Shown in pieces: positions 46,293-53,358 of a stretch of DNA of 64,000 nucleotides. Each line of letters opens with the position of its first letter. The first letter of the stretch is position 1. Both the position numbers and the translations under genes were made by a program. The stretch comes from CBDUEF01 sp018063485 (lineage in GTDB: Bacteria; Pseudomonadota; Alphaproteobacteria; Rhodobacterales; Rhodobacteraceae), in the NCBI GenBank assembly GCA_037045435.1, contig JBAOID010000037.1, forward strand, positions 176,051 through 240,050. Reading direction: 5' to 3'. Under the pieces are notes generated by a model. It was given only the letters and a program-made list of their open reading frames with translations. It made no database searches and was not told where the DNA came from.

Positions 46293-47451
46293 GTTTCACC
46301 CAAGCCGCGTTGCGCGCTGACGAGCGCACGCAGGCATCGACAAAGGCGACGCCTTCGAGGCCTTCTTTCAAGCCGGGGAAAGTGACGGCGGCATCAAGCA
46401 TTGTGCCGTCGCGCTGTGCGATGATGGCGCGGGCGGCTTCGGTGTAGATATTGGCGAAACCTTCGAGATAACCCTCGGGATGGCCGGGGGGGATGCGGCT
46501 GAGGCGGGCGGCGGCCTCGCCTGCGCCGGCACCGCCCCGTGTGATGCGGATGCGCGGTGCGCCAAGCGGGGTGACCCAAAGGTAATTCGGATCCTCCTGC
46601 GCCCATTCGATCCCGGCCTTGGTGCCGTAAATCCGCAGCCGCAGCGCATTTTCGCAGCCTGCCGCCACCTGGCTGCACCACAGCATACCGCGCGCGCCTG
46701 AGGTGTAGCGCAGCAACACATGGCCGTTATCATCCACCCGCCGCCCGGCGACAAAGGCCTGAAGATCGGCGGCAAGTTCGCATAGCGTCAGGCCCGAAAC
46801 GAAATTGGCAAGGTTGAACGCATGGGTGCCGATGTCTCCGGTGGAGCCGCCAGCGCCCGAGCGGGCGGGATCAGTGCGCCATTCGGCCTGTTTCTGGCCG
46901 CTGGACTCGATCGGTTCGGCCAACCAGTCTTGCGGGTATTCCACCTGCACGAGCCGGATGTCGCCCAGATCGCCCGCGTCAACCATCGCCTTGGCTTGGC
47001 GGACCATCGGATAGCCGGTATAATTATGCGTCAGTGCGAAGATCACCCCTGAGGCCTCGGCCGCTTTGACCAGACGTTTGGCCTCGGGCAGGGTGGCGGT
47101 CAGCGGTTTGTCGCAGATCACATGGATGCCACGGCGCAAGAATTGCAACGCCACGGGGGCGTGCATGTGGTTGGGCGTGACGATGGCCACAGCCTCGATC
47201 CCGTCTGTGCGCCTGGCCTCACGCGTGGCCATTTCGGCAAAGCTGCCGTAGCTGCGCGCAACCCCCAGATCGGCGGCGGAGGCGGCTGATTTTTCGGGGT
47301 CGGCGGAAAAGCAACCCGCGACGAGTTCATATTGATCATCAAGTCTGGCGGCGATGCGGTGGACGGCGCCGATGAACGCGCCGCGACCCCCGCCTACCAT
47401 GCCAAGACGGATGCGGGCGGGGCGGGCGACATGCGCTGCCGTGATGGACAT
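46282..47451 (-). CDS. Gfo/Idh/MocA family oxidoreductase, copy 1
   Basis: A 389-aa NAD(P)-dependent sugar oxidoreductase. The Rossmann start is IRLGMVGGGRGAFIGAVH; VAIVTPNHMHAPVALQFLRRGIHVICDKPL contains the EKP-type catalytic Lys (DKP). GAGGSTGDIGTHAFNLANFV holds the substrate-side Asp/His. It is divergent from the isomerase/oxidoreductase pair at 47753, with a palindrome between them. It probably works on a sugar, inositol or glycoside in the same pathway. The substrate is unknown. Confidence 0.88.
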   Translation of the reverse strand: MSITAAHVARPARIRLGMVGGGRGAFIGAVHRIAARLDDQYELVAGCFSADPEKSAASAADLGVARSYGSFAEMATREARRTDGIEAVAIVTPNHMHAPVALQFLRRGIHVICDKPLTATLPEAKRLVKAAEASGVIFALTHNYTGYPMVRQAKAMVDAGDLGDIRLVQVEYPQDWLAEPIESSGQKQAEWRTDPARSGAGGSTGDIGTHAFNLANFVSGLTLCELAADLQAFVAGRRVDDNGHVLLRYTSGARGMLWCSQVAAGCENALRLRIYGTKAGIEWAQEDPNYLWVTPLGAPRIRITRGGAGAGEAAARLSRIPPGHPEGYLEGFANIYTEAARAIIAQRDGTMLDAAVTFPGLKEGLEGVAFVDACVRSSARNAAWVKLNL

Positions 47452-47568
47452 CTGGATCTCCTTGCGGTTCGATGCAGGCTAGATTGAGGGCGTTGGCCTG
47501 GTCAAGCGCGGGGCTTGGATTGGGGATAGGTCACCCAAGGAATTTGGCTCAAAAGCGGGGGGCAGACC

Positions 47569-47590
47569 GCAAGCAAACGGGCTTGCTTGC
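47569..47590. promoter_or_regulatory. Candidate operator palindrome in a divergent promoter region
   Basis: GCAAGCAA and TTGCTTGC form a perfect 8-bp inverted repeat with a six-base spacer. It is centred in the 301-bp gap between the divergent oxidoreductase (ending at 47451) and the isomerase (starting at 47753). Such a site suits a dimeric regulator, possibly the GntR-type product at 49762. Nothing else gene-like is seen in the gap. Confidence 0.4.
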
Positions 47591-47752
47591 GCTAACATTG
47601 GCGGTATAGGTGGCATGATGACGATTTGCGGAGCATCGGTTGATCTCCTGCAATGCGCCCCATCCGAGTGGTTTTCAAAGCGTGGCGGCGCAAACGCACC
47701 AATGGCTGCTTCTGGCAACGGACCTGAAGGCGCTGTTCTGAGAGGAAAATGG

Positions 47753-48502
47753 ATGTTCAGCTATCAACTTTACTCGTCACGCAACTTTCCTCCCTTGAGT
47801 GAAGTCCTGGTGATGCTGGCCAAGGCAGGCTATCAAGGGGTTGAGGGCTATGGCGAGCTATATGCCAATTCTGCGAGTTTGCTGCATCTGGCCGAGGCGC
47901 TGCACACAAGTGGTCTGGTGATGCCTTCGGGGCATTTCGATCTGGAGCAGGTTGAGGACAGCCCGAATTGGGTGCTTACGGTCGCCAAGACGCTGGGCAT
48001 GCAGACGGTCGTTGTGCCGTGGCTTGAGCCGCATCAGCGACCCAAGGATGCGCGGGGCTGGTGGGAGCTGGGCACGCGGCTGCAAGCGGCAAGTGCGCCG
48101 CTCCGGGCCGAGGGACTGAATTTCGCTTGGCACAACCATGATTTCGAATTCGTGAAAACCCCTGAAGGCGTGATCCCGCAAGAGGCATTGCTTGAGGGCG
48201 GGCCGGGCTTGAAATGGGAGATGGATGTGGCTTGGGTAATCAAGGGTGGTGAGGATCCGCTGGCCTGGATCGCGGCGCATGGGCATCGTTTGGTAGCGGC
48301 GCATGTCAAGGATATCGCGCCTGCGGGGCAAAATCCGGACGAGGAGGGTTGGGCTGATGTGGGGCATGGCACGGTGGATTGGAAAACCATTCTGGCCGCC
48401 TTGCGGGCGGTTGGGGTGAGCAATTTCATCATGGAGCATGACAACCCGTCGGATGATGCGCGCTTTGCGCGCCGCGCGCTGGTTTCGGTGAAATCTTACT
48501 AG
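47753..48502 (+). CDS. Sugar phosphate isomerase/epimerase (AP endonuclease 2 fold)
   Basis: A 249-aa TIM-barrel protein of the xylose isomerase-like superfamily (IolE/Hyi-type). The ATG at 47753 follows AGAGGAAA; upstream frame is not homologous. Metal-site candidates are GYQGVEGYGEL (Glu), MPSGHFDLEQV (His), FAWHNHDFEF (His), LKWEMDVAWV (Asp) and VAAHVKDIAP, with EHDNPSDD (Glu/Asp) at the end. The next gene starts 4 bp downstream, so they are coupled. Confidence 0.86.
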   Translation: MFSYQLYSSRNFPPLSEVLVMLAKAGYQGVEGYGELYANSASLLHLAEALHTSGLVMPSGHFDLEQVEDSPNWVLTVAKTLGMQTVVVPWLEPHQRPKDARGWWELGTRLQAASAPLRAEGLNFAWHNHDFEFVKTPEGVIPQEALLEGGPGLKWEMDVAWVIKGGEDPLAWIAAHGHRLVAAHVKDIAPAGQNPDEEGWADVGHGTVDWKTILAALRAVGVSNFIMEHDNPSDDARFARRALVSVKSY

Positions 48503-48506
48503 GGAA

Positions 48507-49643
48507 ATGAGCATGGCAGACCTGGGTATTGGCCTTATCGGCTGTGGAAACATTTCAACGACTTATCTGAAACTTGCGCCCCTGTTCAAAGGGTTGGACA
48601 TTCGGGCGGTGGCCGATCTGAATATGGATGCCGCAGGGGCGCGCGGGGCAGAATTTGGCGTAGCAGCGCAGTCGGTGGAGGATTTGCTGGCCAATGGGTC
48701 GGTGGATGTCGTGATCAATCTGACCATCCCGGAGGCGCATTTCGCGGTATCGCGCAGCATCTTGCAGGCTGGCAAGCATGTCTATTCCGAAAAGCCGTTG
48801 GTTCTGACGCTGGAGCAGGGGGCGCAATTGCGAGATCTTGCGGCGGCCAAGCGTCTTGCGCTGTGCTGTGCGCCCGATACGTTTCTGGGTGGCAGCGCGC
48901 AGCAGGCTCGGGCTTTGATTGACGCCGGCGCCTTGGGGATGATCACGGCGGGATCGGTGGCAGTGCAAGATCATGGGCCCGAAGGCTGGCATCCCAACCC
49001 TGAGTTTTTCTATGCGCCGGGGGCCGGGCCGTTGATGGATATGGGGCCTTATTATATTGCGGGACTGATCAACCTGATTGGGCCGGTGCGGCGGCTGGGG
49101 GCGCTGACCTCATCGGCGACGCCAACGCGGGTGATTGGGTCTGGTGCGCGCGAGGGGCAAGAGATCGCGGTGAAAACCCCCAGCAATATCCGGGCGTTAT
49201 TGGAGTTTCACTCGGGCGCAACGATGGGATTTGATGCGTCCTGGGACGTCTGGAGCCACAGGCGCAGCCATTTCGAGATCTATGGCACTGAAGGCACGCT
49301 CTATCTGCCGGACCCGAATTTCTTTGGTGGGGCGTTGCAGATGGCCGGGCGCGATGGGGTGGTGCGGGCGGTTGAGCCTTGGGCGCATCCGTTTGGGCTG
49401 CATAATGACGTGAGCGACCTTGAGCCGGTGGCCAATTATCGCACGGCGGGCTTGGCTGATATGGTGGCTGCGCTGCTGGAAGGGCGCGAGGCGCGCTGTT
49501 CGCTTGAGCGTGGGTTGCACGCGGTGGAGGTGATGACGGCCTGTCTGAGATCGGGTGGGACAGGGGAGTTTGTGACCTTGACGACAAGTTGCACACGGCC
49601 GGCGGCGCTGGACCCGGCGGCGGCGCAGGCGTTGCTGCGTTAG
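48507..49643 (+). CDS. Gfo/Idh/MocA family oxidoreductase, copy 2
   Basis: A 378-aa NAD(P)-dependent oxidoreductase. The N-terminus LGIGLIGCGNISTTYLKLA is the Rossmann loop, followed by DVVINLTIPEAHF and HVYSEKPLVL with the catalytic EKP. GPLMDMGPYYIAGLINLIGPVRR is the C-terminal active-site region. It is translated with the isomerase (4-bp spacing). Two such enzymes plus an isomerase resemble pathways that oxidise, isomerise and reduce a sugar through keto intermediates. Confidence 0.88.
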   Translation: MSMADLGIGLIGCGNISTTYLKLAPLFKGLDIRAVADLNMDAAGARGAEFGVAAQSVEDLLANGSVDVVINLTIPEAHFAVSRSILQAGKHVYSEKPLVLTLEQGAQLRDLAAAKRLALCCAPDTFLGGSAQQARALIDAGALGMITAGSVAVQDHGPEGWHPNPEFFYAPGAGPLMDMGPYYIAGLINLIGPVRRLGALTSSATPTRVIGSGAREGQEIAVKTPSNIRALLEFHSGATMGFDASWDVWSHRRSHFEIYGTEGTLYLPDPNFFGGALQMAGRDGVVRAVEPWAHPFGLHNDVSDLEPVANYRTAGLADMVAALLEGREARCSLERGLHAVEVMTACLRSGGTGEFVTLTTSCTRPAALDPAAAQALLR

Positions 49644-49761
49644 GATTGCGTGGCGGATTGGCGCGTTTTCCTGGTCAAAATGGTCAATTGCGGATCGCGG
49701 GCTTGCAACCATGGTGTGGCGCGTCATAACAAAGGGCCGAAATGGATAAAGGTGCCGCTGA

Positions 49762-50418
49762 ATGACCGACGCCCGCAAAATTCCCACGCATGAAGTCACT
49801 TATGCGCGGTTGCGTGACATGATCCTGTTTGGCGTGCTGGAGCCGGGGCAGCCGGTGACGATTCAAGGGCTGACGGCTGGGCTTGAAGTCCGGGATGACG
49901 CCGGTGCGCGAGGCGATCCGACGGCTGGCGGCCGAGGGGGCCTTGCTGCCGCAGGGCAATCGGCGGGTGGCAGTTCCGCGGTTGACGGCGGCGGATCTGG
50001 AGCAGGTGGCCTTTGCGCGCTTGACCATTGAGCCGTATTTGGCAGAACTTGCGATGCCTGCCTTGACACCTGCCTTGATCGAGCAGCTTGAAGCGATCGA
50101 TGTCGCGGTTGATGCGGCCATTCGCGACGATGACCTTCACGCCTATCTGCAAAACAACCATGCGTTTCACTTTGCCTTGTATGAGGCGGCCGGGCCGGGG
50201 GTTTTGCTGGATATGGCCCGCTCGTTATGGCTGCGTTTTGGACCAAGCCTGCGGGTGGTGTCGGGACGCAGTGGGGCGCTGACCCTGCCGGATGGGCACA
50301 AAGAGGCATTGGCCGCGATGCGCGCAGGCAATGCCAGCGCCTTGGCCGAGGCATGCGACATGATATCGCCCAAGGCGTTGGGCTGGTGCGGTCGGCTTTG
50401 GCGCGAGGGCAGATCTAG
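49762..50418 (+). CDS. GntR-family regulator, FCD type (two frameshifts)
   Basis: A regulator of about 217 aa after correction. The winged HTH begins ARKIPTHEVTYARLRDMILFGVLEPG; an extra C at 49890 breaks the frame, and removal restores LEVGMTPVREAIRRLAAEGALL, the recognition helix. The FCD domain includes RLTIEPYLAELAMPAL, LQNNHAFHFALYEAAG (His metal ligand) and GHKEALAAMRAGNASAL. A 2-base slip near 50366 is needed to reach MIAQGVGLVRSALARGQI and the stop at 50418. FadR-type regulators bind small acids or sugars; control of the adjacent sugar genes is inferred. Confidence 0.82.
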
Positions 50419-50714
50419 GTGCAGAAGTCTGGCATTGGCGCGGTCATCGCGATGGCCCTTGGGCTGTGCTGCGGTCACGCCGGACGACATGCGGCGCGAA
50501 TTTCATCGGCAGCCGCAACGGCGAGAGCGAATATCGCTTTTGGGCCTATCGTGAGCGCGACATTGCCGGCCGCACGCAGCAGCTTTGCCCGAACGGCGCG
50601 CATGAGGTGACACAGCGTCAGATCAACGGTCGAGACACGATTTACAATCAGGGTGTTGCGCTTGGATTTGACAAGATCTGGGTTACGATTGCCTGCCCCA
50701 AAGATCATCCGTGA
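50419..50714 (+). CDS. Small secreted protein of unknown function (frameshifted)
   Basis: A GTG start at 50419, immediately after the GntR stop, gives a signal-peptide-like MQKSGIGAVIAMALGLCCG. From about 50490 the clearly protein-like frame is a different one, NFIGSRNGESEYRFWAYRERD then IAGRTQQLCPNGAHEV, ending IWVTIACPKDHP. One base change near 50475 would join them into about 97 aa. Two Cys suggest an oxidised periplasmic protein. No family is recognised. Confidence 0.5.
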
Positions 50715-50737
50715 ACTGATACGCCGCGCGCAGCATA

Positions 50738-50771
50738 TTTGATCAAATTTCAATCCGGGAAGGTTTGATCA
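50738..50771. promoter_or_regulatory. Repeated TTTGATCA operator-like sites
   Basis: TTTGATCAAA, itself a palindrome, at 50738-50747 and a second TTTGATCA at 50764-50771, 26 bp start to start. They lie 56-90 bp upstream of the class III aminotransferase ATG. The arrangement suits cooperative binding by a dimeric repressor. The regulator is unknown. Confidence 0.45.
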
Positions 50772-50826
50772 TCCTGTTGGCAAGGCTGGTCGAATTGGCC
50801 AGCGATTCCCCTCTGGAGGCTTTGCC

Positions 50827-52218
50827 ATGAACAAGATCACCAATCACATGCCGACGGCAGAGCTTCAGGCGCTGGATGCCGCGCATCACATGCACCCTTT
50901 CACCTCGAACTCGGGGCTTGCCAAAAAGGGCGCGCGGATCATGACTCAGGGCAAAGGGGTCTGGCTGACCGACTCGGAAGGCCACAAGATCATTGATGGC
51001 ATGGCAGGGCTGTGGTGCGTCAATATTGGTTACGGGCGGCCCGAGTTGGGCGAAGTGGCCAAGCGGCAGATGGATGAGTTGGCCTATTACAACACGTTCT
51101 TCCAGACCAGCCATGTGCCTGCCATCGCATTGGCCGCCAAGATCGCCGAACTGGCCCCCGAGGGTATGAACCATGTGTTCTTTGCGGGCTCGGGCTCGGA
51201 AGCCAATGACACCAATATCCGTCTGGTGCGGCGTTACTGGGATATCAAGGGCCAGCCGGAAAAGCGCGTCATCATTGCGCGCACAAATGGCTATCATGGC
51301 TCGACCATCGGCGGCGGGTCTTTGGGTGGCATGTCGGGGATTCACGCCCATGGCGGCAAGATTGCTGGCGTGGTGCATATCGGTGAGCCGAACTGGTGGG
51401 AGCAGGGCGGCGAGATGACGCCCGAAGAGTTCGGCGTGATGCGGGCGCAGGAATTGGAAGCGATGATCCTGAACCTTGGGGTTGAGAATGTCGCGGCCTT
51501 TATCGGCGAGCCGGTGCAAGGTGCCGGTGGCGTGATCATCCCGCCAAGCACCTATTGGCCGGAAATCCAGCGCATCGTTGACAAATACGGCATCTTGCTG
51601 ATTGCCGATGAGGTGATCACCGGGTTTGGCCGCACTGGCAACTGGTTTGGCAGCCAGACCTATGGCATCCGCCCGCATATCATGACCATCGCGAAAGGGT
51701 TATCCTCGGGATATCAGCCGATTGGTGGCTCGATCGTGTGCGATGAGGTGGCGGCAGTGATTGGCTCGGATGAGTTCAACCACGGCTATACCTATTCCGG
51801 GCATCCGGTAGCAGCGGCGGTGGCTTTGGAAAACCTGCGGATCATGCAGGAGGAAAAGATCGTCGAGCATGTGCGCGATGTGGCCTCGCCTTATATGAAG
51901 AAGAAGTTCGCCGAACTGGCCAAGCATCCTTTGGTGGGGGAGGCGGTTTTGGTGGGGCTGATGGGGTCGATTGCCTTGACGCCTGATAAGGCCACGCGGG
52001 CGAAGTTCGCATCCGAGACTGGCACGGTCGGCTATCGCTGCCGTGAGCGCTGCTTTGCCAATGATCTGATCATGCGGCATGTGGGAGATCGGATGGTCAT
52101 CTCGCCGCCCTTGGTGATCACACCGGCCGAAATTGATGTGCTGATCGAGCGTGCGGTGAAGTCGCTGGACGAATGCCACGCTGGCCTCAAGGCCGACGGG
52201 TTGATGGTCGCGCGCTGA
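50827..52218 (+). CDS. Class III aminotransferase (putrescine/omega-amino acid type)
   Basis: A 463-aa fold-type I enzyme. The ATG at 50827 follows GGAGG. VFFAGSGSEANDTNIRLVR is the PLP phosphate loop; FIGEPVQGAGG and LIADEVITGFGRTG carry the Asp of the pyridine N contact. The Schiff-base lysine is in TIAKGLSSGYQP (Lys290). NHGYTYSGHP and RCFANDLIMRHVGDRMVISPP are typical of putrescine/beta-alanine:pyruvate aminotransferases (SpuC-like). It is probably catabolic, using pyruvate as acceptor. Regulation is through the TTTGATCA sites upstream (inference). Confidence 0.88.
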   Translation: MNKITNHMPTAELQALDAAHHMHPFTSNSGLAKKGARIMTQGKGVWLTDSEGHKIIDGMAGLWCVNIGYGRPELGEVAKRQMDELAYYNTFFQTSHVPAIALAAKIAELAPEGMNHVFFAGSGSEANDTNIRLVRRYWDIKGQPEKRVIIARTNGYHGSTIGGGSLGGMSGIHAHGGKIAGVVHIGEPNWWEQGGEMTPEEFGVMRAQELEAMILNLGVENVAAFIGEPVQGAGGVIIPPSTYWPEIQRIVDKYGILLIADEVITGFGRTGNWFGSQTYGIRPHIMTIAKGLSSGYQPIGGSIVCDEVAAVIGSDEFNHGYTYSGHPVAAAVALENLRIMQEEKIVEHVRDVASPYMKKKFAELAKHPLVGEAVLVGLMGSIALTPDKATRAKFASETGTVGYRCRERCFANDLIMRHVGDRMVISPPLVITPAEIDVLIERAVKSLDECHAGLKADGLMVAR

Positions 52219-52239
52219 TATTTGCCAAGGGTTAGAGAA

Positions 52240-52264
52240 GGGCGTGGCCGGGTTGGCCGCGCCC
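52240..52264 (+). terminator. Likely terminator after the class III aminotransferase
   Basis: GGGCG-T-GGCC and GGCC-G-CGCCC form a 10-bp GC stem with a GGGTT loop, 21 bp past the stop. The following T-tract is poor, so it may rely partly on Rho. Confidence 0.6.
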
Positions 52265-52323
52265 TCGCTTGAGTTTGCCTGCCCTTGCCCCTACAGATAG
52301 GGCAAAGCTTACAGGAGCATCCC

Positions 52324-53358
52324 ATGCGCATTCACTCTGATCTGGCCGATACGATTGGCAATACGCCGCTGTTGAAACTGAAACGCGCCAGCGAGATTAC
52401 CGGCTGCACCATTCTTGGCAAATGCGAGTTTCTGAATCCCGGTCAATCAGTAAAGGATCGCGCGGCGCTGTATATGATCCGTGCGGCGGTGGCGGATGGC
52501 TCGTTGCGGCCCGGCGGCACCATTGTCGAGGGCACGGCGGGCAACACCGGGATCGGTCTTGCGCTGGTGGGGGCGAGCATGGGGTTTCGCACCGTGATCG
52601 TGATCCCCGAGACGCAATCTCAGGAAAAGAAAGACATGTTGCGGCTGGCGGGGGCGCAATTGGTGCAGGTGCCAGCCGCGCCCTACAAGAATCCCAACAA
52701 TTATGTGCGCTATTCGGGGCGGCTGGCCGAGGCCTTGGCGCGCACCGAACCCAATGGCGCGATCTGGGCCAATCAGTTTGACAATGTGGCGAACCGCTTG
52801 AGCCATATCGAGACCACCGGGCCAGAGATATGGGAACAGACCGGCGGCAAGGTCGATGGCTTCATCTGCGCGGTAGGGTCAGGCGGCACCTTGGCCGGCG
52901 TTGGCATGGCTTTGCAGCCCAAGGGCGTGAAGGTCGGCATTGCGGACCCGGAGGGCGCGGCGCTTCATGCGTTTTACACCACCGGCAAGCTGGATGCACC
53001 GGGATCGTCGATCACCGAGGGCATCGGGCAGGGGCGCATCACCGCCAATCTCGAGGGCTTTGCCCCTGATTTCAGCTATCGGATTTCAGACGCCGAGGCG
53101 CTGCCTTTGGTATTCGAGATGCTGGAGGAAGAAGGGATTTGTCTGGGCGGATCGTCGGGGATCAATATCGCCGGGGCGATCCGCATGGCCAAGGACATGG
53201 GGCCGGGTAAAACCATCGTGACCATCTTGTGCGATTACGGCAACCGCTATCAGTCGAAACTTTTCAACCCCACTTTCCTGAAAGAAAAGGGGCTGCCGGT
53301 GCCGCGTTGGCTGGATCGGGTGCCCAGTGCGATTCCGACCGTGTTTGAGGATGCATGA
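52324..53358 (+). CDS. cysK: Cysteine synthase A
   Basis: A 344-aa PLP O-acetylserine sulfhydrylase. AGGAG precedes the ATG at 52324. The PLP lysine is in NPGQSVKDRAAL (Lys44); the substrate loop GTAGNTGIGLAL, the phosphate loop VGSGGTLAGVG and GGSSGINIAGAI are all present. It is about 30 residues longer than the E. coli CysK type. cysK was found with trgAB as a tellurite-resistance determinant in R. sphaeroides; here it lies 6 kb from trgAB. It overlaps the channel gene by 4 bp. Confidence 0.95.
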   Translation: MRIHSDLADTIGNTPLLKLKRASEITGCTILGKCEFLNPGQSVKDRAALYMIRAAVADGSLRPGGTIVEGTAGNTGIGLALVGASMGFRTVIVIPETQSQEKKDMLRLAGAQLVQVPAAPYKNPNNYVRYSGRLAEALARTEPNGAIWANQFDNVANRLSHIETTGPEIWEQTGGKVDGFICAVGSGGTLAGVGMALQPKGVKVGIADPEGAALHAFYTTGKLDAPGSSITEGIGQGRITANLEGFAPDFSYRISDAEALPLVFEMLEEEGICLGGSSGINIAGAIRMAKDMGPGKTIVTILCDYGNRYQSKLFNPTFLKEKGLPVPRWLDRVPSAIPTVFEDA

